A stretch of DNA of 11,922 nt from Methanomassiliicoccales archaeon (GTDB lineage: Archaea; Thermoplasmatota; Thermoplasmata; Methanomassiliicoccales; Methanomethylophilaceae). Positions 1 to 5,503 of this stretch are shown here, in pieces. The DNA lies in contig CAAFZG010000152.1 of NCBI GenBank assembly GCA_900767505.1, positions 1-11,922 on the forward strand, read 5' to 3'. How positions within the stretch are numbered: the stretch's first letter is position 1; every line of letters starts with the position of its first letter. The translations under genes were made by a program, and so were the position numbers. The notes beneath the pieces were generated by a model that was not told the DNA's origin, did no database searches, and saw nothing but the letters and a program-made list of their open reading frames with translations.

Positions 1-173
1 AGGTACTCGTTGACCTGGACCGATGCCTCCTCCAGACTCCTGGTCAGCCTGTCGTCCATCGCCGGAAGGTTGCAATTGGGAAGATAGAGACCTGTTATGT
101 TCCCGTCCCCGTCCTCGGTTATGCTGACAGTTCCGATGAGTGTCAGGAATGAAGCTATGCACGGGTCGCGCAT
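1..173 (-). CDS. ogt: Methylated-DNA--protein-cysteine methyltransferase, N-terminal part (runs off left edge)
   Basis: Only the first 57 residues are in the window. They resemble the N-terminal domain of O6-alkylguanine DNA alkyltransferases, which repair alkylated guanine by moving the alkyl group to a cysteine of the protein. Matching elements are a first strand reading LIGTVSITEDGDG, then NITGLYLPNCNLP, then a helix with LEEASVQVNEYL, like the typical GxLTIAEDG / ITGLYLP / LxEAxxQLxEYF pattern. The catalytic PCHRV motif would lie beyond position 1 and cannot be checked. The ATG at 173 is chosen because a TATA-like box lies about 25 nt upstream and no Shine-Dalgarno is present; an in-frame TAG closes the frame further upstream. 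The gene is divergent from the DUF1848 gene. The family call rests on an incomplete domain. Confidence 0.72.
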   Translation of the reverse strand, partial: MRDPCIASFLTLIGTVSITEDGDGNITGLYLPNCNLPAMDDRLTRSLEEASVQVNEY

Positions 174-195
174 ACCATAGGGACAACCGCACCAG

Positions 196-202
196 TATAT
201 AC
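196..202 (-). promoter_or_regulatory. TATA-like box of the alkyltransferase gene
   Basis: TATATAC on the minus strand is centred about 25 nt upstream of the ATG at 173. That spacing would put the transcription start at or next to the start codon, giving a leaderless mRNA. Confidence 0.45.
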
Positions 203-236
203 CAATCCCTCCCGACCGATGGCCCTAAGGGGACAT

Positions 237-275
237 GTTCATTCGAAATAGTTCATCGATGAACCAAAATGTTCA
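237..275. promoter_or_regulatory. Palindrome and GTTCA repeat cluster, possible operator
   Basis: GTTCATCGATGAAC at 251-264 is a perfect 14-bp palindrome. Two further GTTCA copies flank it at 237-241 and 271-275, and TTCGAA (itself palindromic) lies at 242-247. The cluster sits between the divergent alkyltransferase and DUF1848 promoters, about 35 bp behind the first TATA box and about 120 bp before the second. A dimeric regulator could bind here; that role is inferred from symmetry and position only. Confidence 0.35.
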
Positions 276-392
276 CAGTACGCCTACCATCCCGCATACG
301 TCCAGACATCTGCAGATACACATCCTGAAACCCATCGGATCCGCCTGACCTTTGTAAACACGGAATCTGACTGGAAGACCCCTGCGAACAGG

Positions 393-398
393 CTATAT
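393..398 (+). promoter_or_regulatory. TATA-like box of the DUF1848 gene
   Basis: CTATAT is centred about 25 nt before the ATG at 421, and the interval has no purine-rich ribosome binding site. This fits a leaderless transcript. Confidence 0.45.
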
Positions 399-420
399 CG
401 GAAACCGGGATTCTGGATTG

Positions 421-1347
421 ATGATCATCAGCGCCAGCCGCAGGACGGACATCCCCGCATTCCATTCGGAATGGATGATGAACAGGTTAAGGGCAGGATA
501 CGCGCTGGTCCGCAACCCGGTCTCCCGGAACGTCATCTACAAGGTGGACCTGTCCAGGGACAACGTCGACTGCATCGTCTTCATAACGAAGGACCCGGGC
601 CCGATGGTACCTCACATGAGGGAGATCGGCAGGATGGGTCACATGACCCTTTTCCAAGTCACCCTGACGCCTTACCACAAGGATATTGAACCGGGTGTCA
701 GGTTCAAAGCGGACATCTCGGATTCCTGTATCGAGCTCTCCGAACGCATCGGAAGGGACAGGATGGTCTGGAGATACGACCCCGTCATCCTGAACCGGAA
801 CATCAGCATGGACTATCACCGCAGGAAGTTCGAGATGCTGTGCAAAGAAGCATCCGAGTGGACCGACAGGTGCATCTTCAGCTTCGTGGACATCTACGGC
901 AAGCTCATCAGATTGGAGGAGTCCGGGATCATCAGGAGGATAAGACCTGCTGAGAAGATGGAGTTCGTCAGGATGGCCTCCGAGACCGCCGGGGACTACG
1001 GGATCTCGCTGAGCTGCTGCTGCGAAGAAGGGGATTACTCATCATTCGGAGTGAAACCCCGCGGGTGCATAGACCGTGAGACCATGAAGATGCTGAACAT
1101 CCCCTATGAGACGCAGGATATCCCCGTCAGGGACAGATGCAGATGCGTCAAGAGCATAGATATCGGAGAATACGACACCTGCGGACACGGATGCGTCTAC
1201 TGCTATGCCGGACACCGCGATGACCCCCTGGGACGTCGCAGACTCTACTCGCCCGATTCGGAACTGCTGTGGGGCGCGGTGATGCCCCGCGACAGAATCG
1301 TGGACCTCAAGGGCAGAAGCTCCTATCGTTTGGATTCTTATATGTGA
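421..1347 (+). CDS. DUF1848 family protein with C-terminal radical-SAM-like cysteine cluster
   Basis: This is a 308-residue protein whose sequence matches DUF1848 throughout. It starts MIISASRRTDIPAF, followed by LVRNP (29-33), VDCIVFITKDP (49-59), FQVTLTPY...DIEP (78-91), RMVWRYDP (114-121) and a cysteine-rich end. That end contains CRC (240-242) and CGHGCVYC (254-261), a Cx3Cx2C spacing like the [4Fe-4S] motif of radical SAM enzymes but at the C-terminus instead of the N-terminus. The family has no established reaction that I know of; an iron-sulfur enzyme is an inference. The ATG at 421 was preferred to the TTG at 418 because family members begin MIISASRRTD and a TATA box lies 25 nt upstream. 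mntP follows after 16 bp on the same strand. Length is normal for the family and the gene looks intact. Confidence 0.9.
   Translation: MIISASRRTDIPAFHSEWMMNRLRAGYALVRNPVSRNVIYKVDLSRDNVDCIVFITKDPGPMVPHMREIGRMGHMTLFQVTLTPYHKDIEPGVRFKADISDSCIELSERIGRDRMVWRYDPVILNRNISMDYHRRKFEMLCKEASEWTDRCIFSFVDIYGKLIRLEESGIIRRIRPAEKMEFVRMASETAGDYGISLSCCCEEGDYSSFGVKPRGCIDRETMKMLNIPYETQDIPVRDRCRCVKSIDIGEYDTCGHGCVYCYAGHRDDPLGRRRLYSPDSELLWGAVMPRDRIVDLKGRSSYRLDSYM
1338..1344 (+). promoter_or_regulatory. Possible internal TATA-like box for mntP
   Basis: TTATATG lies across the last codons of the DUF1848 gene, about 23 nt before the mntP ATG. With no ribosome binding site in the 16-bp gap, mntP may have its own leaderless transcript even though the two genes look like an operon. 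Confidence 0.35.
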
Positions 1348-1363
1348 AGAAGATGGCTCGGAC

Positions 1364-1924
1364 ATGGACATCATCTCGGTCCTGCTGATAGGGATCGGTC
1401 TCGCAATGGATGCGTTCGCCGTGTCCCTCTGCAAAGGACTGGCCATAAGGGATCCGACAGCGAGGAACATCATCATAATCGGATTGTGGTTCGGATCATT
1501 CCAGATGCTGATGCCCATAATCGGTTATTCTCTGGGCAGTTCGTTCTATTCCCTGATCGAGGATTACGACCATTGGATCGCATTCGCCCTGCTCGCGGTG
1601 ATCGGTCTGAACATGATCCGCGAATCTCTGTCCGATGAGGACGAGGGGATCGACGGCAGCACAGGGATGTGGACCATGTTCATCCTGGCAATAGCCACAA
1701 GCATCGATGCGCTGGCGGTCGGGATATCCCTTGCCATGACAGGCGACGACATACTCGTCTCCGCATCGGTGATAGGCATCGTCACATTCGTGCTGTCCGC
1801 TGCAGCGGTTAAACTGGGAAGCAGATTCGGCAGCAGATACGGATCCAAGGCGGAATGCCTGGGCGGTATCATCCTGATCCTGATCGGTCTGAGGATCTTA
1901 CTCGACCACTGCGGACTCATCTGA
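1364..1924 (+). CDS. mntP: MntP-family manganese efflux pump
   Basis: This is a 186-residue polytopic membrane protein of the usual MntP length, with about six transmembrane helices in two related halves. Each half carries the family's acidic motif: AMDAFAVS (Asp16) and TSIDALAVG (Asp114). The first half continues with KGLAIR and a glycine-rich helix FGSFQMLMPIIGY; the C-terminal helix reads LGGIILILIGLRIL. MntP proteins export Mn(II) from the cytoplasm. In bacteria they are often under manganese-sensing control, but no MntR site or manganese riboswitch is recognisable here. A TATA-like box 23 nt upstream suggests leaderless expression from within the preceding gene. The 3' end overlaps the convergent zinc-ribbon gene by 27 bp. 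The acidic loop at about residues 90-98 (SDEDEGID) between the halves is typical. Confidence 0.92.
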   Translation: MDIISVLLIGIGLAMDAFAVSLCKGLAIRDPTARNIIIIGLWFGSFQMLMPIIGYSLGSSFYSLIEDYDHWIAFALLAVIGLNMIRESLSDEDEGIDGSTGMWTMFILAIATSIDALAVGISLAMTGDDILVSASVIGIVTFVLSAAAVKLGSRFGSRYGSKAECLGGIILILIGLRILLDHCGLI

Positions 1925-2902
1925 GTCCGAATCGCACAGGAGAAGACACCTTCTCACGTAGAGATCGACGGCATCCGGCTCATTGGGGCATTCGTCCGTT
2001 GCGTTCTTCCTGGAGAGGAGTTTGCCTATGACGGAACCCTTGGTCGCGGGCAGCAATGCCTCCAGGTCGGCCTCGTTGGACTTCAGGGCATTGTCATCCC
2101 AATGCTCCATTATGCACTTCATGTCGCTGTCGGTCAGGTTCGCCGTGTATTTCCCGAGGTCCAGACTGATGAGTTCGTAGACATGGAGTTCGCACATATC
2201 GTCATCCTCGTACGTATCCGGATTGTAGTCCATACTCGACAGATAAGCATCGATTATACGCTTGAGACAGAACATGTTGCGCTGATATTCGACGATCCTA
2301 CGGAAAAGCATAGGTATCACGTCTCTGAAGACCTCCTCTCCGTCCTCCTGGAGCTTGTCCATCAGGTTCACATAGTTCTTGTAGACCGAGTAGTAGACCA
2401 GGGCCTTGCATGACTCCTTGGTGTCGGCATAGATCTCGTCACAGAGTTTGTCGATGTATCTGATGGGATCGAAATCTATGTACTCCTTCTCCTTGGCGTA
2501 CGTCATGTCCGAGATGGCCTTGGACATGGAACAGACGTATGCATCCAGATTCTGATTGGATGTCAGCATCTCCAGACCTTTCTTCCAGTCGATGGAGGCC
2601 TTTCCGTCCTCCCCCAGATAAGCGTATACTACGCCTCTGAGGAAGAATACATCAGCGTTATCCTCTCCGAGGTTCTCCACCAGTTCGTCAGCGATATCGA
2701 GGGCTTTCTTGGCGTTGTCACCCTCTACGGCCTCGATGACATCATTGAACCGGATCCCTGAATCCCCGTCGGGAATGAAGTTGGTGATACTCTGACGGTC
2801 AGAGTAGATGTTCTTGCCACAGCTCTTGCAGAGGAAACCGGAATCATCTTTCGGACCGAGTTCCCCGCCGCAATAAGGGCAGAACATCAGTGTGATATCC
2901 AT
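1898..2902 (-). CDS. Zinc-ribbon protein with helical (TPR-like) repeats, function unknown
   Basis: A 334-residue soluble protein. It begins with a zinc ribbon made of CPYC (Cys8, Cys11) and CKSC (Cys25, Cys28). The stretch at about residues 52-113 then looks like paired amphipathic helices of a TPR type (AKKALDIADELVENLGE, then DVFFLRGVVYAYLGEDGKA with a conserved-looking G-Y-LG turn). The rest is predominantly helical and acidic, with scattered cysteines. I do not recognise a specific family; this layout is common in archaeal proteins thought to mediate protein contacts. The ATG at 2902 is supported by a TATA-like box about 24 nt upstream (leaderless). A second ATG at 2887 would begin MFCPYCGG, as many zinc-ribbon proteins do, and remains possible. 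Its last codons are antisense to the 3' end of mntP. Confidence 0.8.
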   Translation of the reverse strand: MDITLMFCPYCGGELGPKDDSGFLCKSCGKNIYSDRQSITNFIPDGDSGIRFNDVIEAVEGDNAKKALDIADELVENLGEDNADVFFLRGVVYAYLGEDGKASIDWKKGLEMLTSNQNLDAYVCSMSKAISDMTYAKEKEYIDFDPIRYIDKLCDEIYADTKESCKALVYYSVYKNYVNLMDKLQEDGEEVFRDVIPMLFRRIVEYQRNMFCLKRIIDAYLSSMDYNPDTYEDDDMCELHVYELISLDLGKYTANLTDSDMKCIMEHWDDNALKSNEADLEALLPATKGSVIGKLLSRKNATDECPNEPDAVDLYVRRCLLLCDSDSDESAVVE

Positions 2903-2923
2903 GAACCCAAAATCCGATTGACT

Positions 2924-2929
2924 GTATAT
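2924..2929 (-). promoter_or_regulatory. TATA-like box of the zinc-ribbon gene
   Basis: ATATAC on the minus strand is centred about 24 nt upstream of the ATG at 2902. The interval has no clear Shine-Dalgarno, so it supports that start and a leaderless mRNA. Confidence 0.42.
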
Positions 2930-2963
2930 GATTGTTACCCAAACAGAACTTGCAGAAAACGGT

Positions 2964-3050
2964 GTTTTTCATCAATTATCATCCCATATCGATGAAAAAC
3001 GATGATTCTGAAGAGTTGGATGAGTATTGGATACTCAGGTGTGATATCAC
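2964..3050. repeat. Cluster of three dyad symmetries in an intergenic region
   Basis: Three perfect inverted repeats follow one another. GTTTTTCATC (2964-2973) pairs with GATGAAAAAC (2991-3000), 10 bp around a 17-nt loop. TGAGTAT (3021-3027) pairs with ATACTCA (3031-3037), 7 bp around 3 nt. GTGATATCAC (3041-3050) is a 10-bp palindrome. The cluster lies upstream of the zinc-ribbon promoter on that gene's strand. It could be an operator array, a structured RNA or debris of a mobile element; the sequence alone does not decide. Confidence 0.5.
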
Positions 3051-3249
3051 CCAGATGCCTGCCGTATTGGACCTTGTAGGTCATATCTTACCATAATCTG
3101 ATATACAGCCACTTCCGGAAGCACACAGGAATGTAGTGTATACACCACCGAACTTCCTGACCCAGACATTCAACGTGATGTTCGCCCAGATGATATCTTT
3201 CTCGAAAAGAAAGGCCCTCATCATCCTGATTGCGAGACTCATGAATTGA
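2992..3249 (+). pseudogene. Possible decayed reading frame with one in-frame stop
   Basis: An ATG at 2992, inside the right arm of the first hairpin, opens a 34-codon frame (starting MKNDDSEELDEYW) that ends in TAA at 3094-3096. The same frame continues for 50 more codons to TGA at 3247-3249 and includes a hydrophobic segment, KALIILIARL. One frame across 258 bp with a single stop may be an old, interrupted gene, but the pieces match nothing I recognise and no ribosome binding site precedes the ATG. It may simply be chance. Confidence 0.18.
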
Positions 3250-3480
3250 TGGACAGTCAATGCTAATCTGTCAGAGTTGTTTACATGTGCATATGCATCA
3301 AGACCAAGAATGCGGGTGTGAATAGCGATCAGTACGTAGGTGATTGAGACCCGAGTTGACAACTAGAACATAATACAATCCGAAGTATTAGGGCCTGATA
3401 CGAAACGGTTTTTTGAAGAAATACCAACTGAGGCCTTTCGAATACCAGGAGCATATTCCCCGAAATACCCTGGCATCAGG
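3097..3480. other. Gene-poor stretch with no convincing feature
   Basis: Apart from the tail of the possible decayed frame, this stretch is richer in A+T than its neighbours. Frames open here on the minus strand (3081-3362 and the start of one at 3363-3650) have no promoter, no ribosome binding site and no recognisable motif. I see no RNA gene and no direct-repeat array. It may be decayed mobile DNA. Confidence 0.4.
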
Positions 3481-3482
3481 CT

Positions 3483-3489
3483 AAATATA
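3483..3489 (+). promoter_or_regulatory. TATA-like box of the acidic protein gene
   Basis: AAATATA is centred about 23 nt before the ATG at 3509. There is no Shine-Dalgarno between them, so a leaderless transcript is likely. Confidence 0.45.
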
Positions 3490-3508
3490 CCTGTGCCGAT
3501 GACATCGT

Positions 3509-3982
3509 ATGGAGCAATCATTCCTGGTAACAGAAGCGCTTGCCGAACAGTTCGACATACCCGTCTACGAGGTCTCCGAGGCCATCGACCTCTACGAGGC
3601 GCCCGTGATCCTCGGGAACAACACCGTCGAGGATCTGAAGGCTTTCGCAAAAGACGTCGGTTCCAAGGTCATCCTGGTACAGTATGACTACACCGACGAG
3701 GATGAACTCTATGTCGACATCTCCGACGAGGCCATCGAATCCCTCTTCGGCGACCATGCGGACGAAGCCAAAGACTGTATCGTCGACCACAACGATGACG
3801 TCATGGCAGAGGACTGGTCCGCCCCCTACGCGATGAATGCCTTCGTCATGTACGAGGGAAGTGCATTCGGTATCAAAGTGTACAACGAATGCTACAGCGA
3901 CGATCTCCTCATCGAGCCCGAGGACTTCCTCACATGTCTCCTCGACGAGTTCGACGAAGAGGACGAGTGCGAATCCGAGTGA
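3509..3982 (+). CDS. Highly acidic, arginine-free hypothetical protein
   Basis: A 157-residue soluble protein that I do not recognise. By direct count it has about 45 Asp/Glu, only 5 Lys and no Arg, so it should be strongly negative at neutral pH. The C-terminus is almost a run of acids (LLDEFDEEDECESE). There is no signal peptide or membrane segment. Regular hydrophobic positions (SKVILVQYDY, AMNAFVMYEGSAFGIKVY) suggest a folded alpha/beta core and not a disordered tail. Four cysteines fall in the second half. The start is set by the TATA-like box 23 nt upstream. Codon use is GC-rich and looks like genuine coding, unlike the preceding gap. It seems to be monocistronic, with a hairpin just after the stop codon. 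Function unknown; DNA mimicry or metal/cation binding are only speculations from charge. Confidence 0.75.
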   Translation: MEQSFLVTEALAEQFDIPVYEVSEAIDLYEAPVILGNNTVEDLKAFAKDVGSKVILVQYDYTDEDELYVDISDEAIESLFGDHADEAKDCIVDHNDDVMAEDWSAPYAMNAFVMYEGSAFGIKVYNECYSDDLLIEPEDFLTCLLDEFDEEDECESE

Positions 3983-3994
3983 TCCCGCAGATCC

Positions 3995-4018
3995 GGCGGC
4001 ATCCAGAAGGGTGCCGTC
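3995..4018 (+). terminator. Stem-loop after the acidic protein gene
   Basis: GGCGGCATCC pairs with GGGTGCCGTC around an AGAA loop: 10 pairs, including two G-T wobbles. It starts 13 nt after the TGA. No clear T-tract follows, so it may be a transcript-end stabiliser instead of a true terminator. Confidence 0.4.
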
Positions 4019-4091
4019 ACAAACGATTTACACCCTCTTCAAACCATGTCGACTACATCAGTGTTATAGACATATTCTGATACATCCCCAT

Positions 4092-4097
4092 AGGAGG
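4092..4097 (+). promoter_or_regulatory. Strong Shine-Dalgarno of the membrane-anchored protein gene
   Basis: AGGAGG with 6 nt to the ATG at 4104 fixes the start. It is notable because most first genes in this window lack such a site. A TATA-like TTATAGA at 4064-4070 is a weak promoter candidate. Confidence 0.6.
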
Positions 4098-4103
4098 AGT
4101 TAA

Positions 4104-5060
4104 ATGAACGCCAAAATGGCAATCGCCACAGTGACGATCCTGGCCGTGATCGCCACTGCAGCCTTCACCATGATCATCTATGATGACGATGACGAACTGG
4201 ACATCGATGTCGTCAGGACCGATCTTGCAGTCGGAGACTACATCAAATCCAACAGCGACTGGATAAGCGACCTGACCAAGACCTTCGATTCCACACGCAA
4301 CGATTACCTCGGTGGTGTCTATTGGACCGAAGAGATCCCGTCCGATGCCCGCACCGGGACATGGACATACGACGGGTTCGAAAAGAACTGCCATATCATC
4401 ACGAAGGAGAATAACGGCACGAAATACGACATCTATGTCACCGTTGATTCCGGGATCATAATCCACAAATACGCGACCGGATGGGGATCGAACATCTATC
4501 TCGACACGAATATGGATATCGGAAAGAAGATGTCCGAACAGACTCTGACCGCCGGAACATACTATGGATACAGCTCCAGCAGGGAACTCGAGGATGTGTC
4601 CATGGACGCCCGCACCACCCACACCGTTGTCTCCATCGACGGGGACTCGCTGAAGGTGGAGGATCGGTCGATCCTGAGAAGCAACAAAGTCTCTGTCAAG
4701 GCGGTGGAAGGATTCACCAAAGACGGACAGGTCAATTGTGGAGATCTGGACATAAGAACGCAGAACGAATATCTGAGCATCATCGACTACGACTCGTTCA
4801 TATCCAATCAGGGAGGGGATGGGAGCAAGATCGTACATGGAGAGAAGACTCAATCGATAGCAGACACTTTCCGCGGAAAGCGTGTGGTGATCACCGAGAA
4901 GATCTCCGTCATCGAACCGGATGGAAAAGAGTGGAAATACATACTGCACTACGGACTCGCAGGTGCGATATACATATTCGAGGCCGAACCTTCTTCCAAT
5001 GGGAGCCTGGGGACCATCGACACCATAACCGACACGAACCTGATGACCGTGAAGGTCTGA
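4104..5060 (+). CDS. Membrane-anchored extracytoplasmic protein of unknown function
   Basis: A 318-residue protein. Residues 5-25 (MAIATVTILAVIATAAFTMII) form one hydrophobic signal-anchor, followed at once by an acidic stretch (YDDDDELDID), so the remainder should lie outside the membrane. The exported part is rich in Thr, Ser, Gly, Tyr and Asp and looks beta-rich. Two stretches are loosely alike, about 95-123 (HIITKENNGTKYDIYVTVDS) and about 260-293 (VVITEKISVIEPDGKEWKYI), which suggests a duplicated beta module. I recognise no catalytic motif or named family; a surface or envelope protein is the best guess. Unlike its leaderless neighbours it has a strong Shine-Dalgarno, AGGAGG at 4092-4097, a few bases before the ATG. 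It ends at a hairpin/T-tract terminator, so it is probably transcribed alone. Confidence 0.78.
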   Translation: MNAKMAIATVTILAVIATAAFTMIIYDDDDELDIDVVRTDLAVGDYIKSNSDWISDLTKTFDSTRNDYLGGVYWTEEIPSDARTGTWTYDGFEKNCHIITKENNGTKYDIYVTVDSGIIIHKYATGWGSNIYLDTNMDIGKKMSEQTLTAGTYYGYSSSRELEDVSMDARTTHTVVSIDGDSLKVEDRSILRSNKVSVKAVEGFTKDGQVNCGDLDIRTQNEYLSIIDYDSFISNQGGDGSKIVHGEKTQSIADTFRGKRVVITEKISVIEPDGKEWKYILHYGLAGAIYIFEAEPSSNGSLGTIDTITDTNLMTVKV

Positions 5061-5075
5061 AATACACTTCCCATA

Positions 5076-5121
5076 GGGACTGAGTGGGTGGGCCTATCGG
5101 GTCCACTCTGTCCCAGTTTTT
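5076..5121 (+). terminator. Hairpin followed by T-tract
   Basis: GGGACTGAGTGG (5076-5087) pairs with CCACTCTGTCCC (5103-5114), 11 of 12 positions complementary. TTTTT follows at 5117-5121. It lies 15 nt after the stop codon of the membrane-anchored protein gene and looks like an intrinsic terminator. Confidence 0.6.
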
Positions 5122-5260
5122 AGGATGACAGCTGAGAATACGCCCCATTCTCTTTGACTTCCGCACCACTGGCGCATTTATTCACGCACCTATGGTGATG
5201 AACTGTCCAAGTCGGTGTCATCTCACAAAAGGCCCGTATCCAGAATATAATCAGTTTGCT

Positions 5261-5293
5261 GGAGGAACCCATCATCTTCAGACGGGTTCCTCC
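5261..5293. repeat. Perfect 10-bp hairpin in the gap before the small membrane ORF
   Basis: GGAGGAACCC (5261-5270) pairs perfectly with GGGTTCCTCC (5284-5293) around a 13-nt loop. On the minus strand it lies about 48 nt past the stop of the small ORF and could end that transcript, though no T-run follows on that strand. The rest of the gap, 5122-5340, shows nothing else I can support. Confidence 0.4.
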
Positions 5294-5340
5294 GTTATAT
5301 CAGACACATGGAATGCGATCTTTCAGGACCTCGACTAGAT

Positions 5341-5496
5341 TCATTCTTCGGATGGCTTCCTGTACTCGAGAAAGATCACAATACCCCATAGGATGAATCC
5401 GATGACCATTATAGCGAGCCACAGGTTGCTTATCGTGTAGAACGGAGCATTCAGTAACAATGAACTCTTTCCGTACATACTACTGGTTGTCCTCAT
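5341..5496 (-). CDS. Small single-pass membrane protein (unannotated candidate)
   Basis: The frame from the ATG at 5496 gives 51 residues; a second ATG at 5478 gives 45. Both end at TGA (5341-5343). The core NLWLAIMVIGFILWGIVIFL is a textbook transmembrane helix of about 20 residues, preceded by a polar N-terminus and followed by EYRKPSEE, so the positive-inside rule puts the C-terminus in the cytoplasm. No family is recognised. The frame begins 8 bp after the stop codon of the truncated RhuM gene on the same strand, so the two could be cotranscribed. A weak GGG upstream of the ATG at 5496 is the only ribosome-binding hint. The clean hydrophobic helix, bounded by charged residues and then a stop, argues for a real product, but such short frames also arise by chance. 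Confidence 0.42.
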   Translation of the reverse strand: MRTTSSMYGKSSLLLNAPFYTISNLWLAIMVIGFILWGIVIFLEYRKPSEE

Positions 5497-5503
5497 CCCG
5501 TAA

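Noticed and set aside
174..220. Extension of the alkyltransferase through an upstream TAG read as pyrrolysine
   Set aside because: The residues upstream of the ATG do not resemble the family, and the TATA box at 196-202 would lie inside the coding sequence.
3081..3362. A 93-codon minus-strand frame in the gene-poor gap
   Set aside because: It starts with TTG, has no promoter at the right distance and no ribosome binding site, and shows no recognisable motif.
3410..3423. TTTTTGAAGAAATA shared with 6290-6303, considered as a direct repeat bounding an element
   Set aside because: A 14-nt A/T-rich match can occur by chance in this length; the flanks differ, and the second copy is explained by the tRNA's T-rich terminator.
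3420..3480. A tRNA-like T-arm on the minus strand near 3435-3450
   Set aside because: The stem does not pair properly and no acceptor, D or anticodon arms can be found.
3363..3650. A minus-strand frame overlapping the acidic protein gene
   Set aside because: Its Arg-rich N-terminal part is only the complement of the acidic codons of the real gene at 3509-3982.
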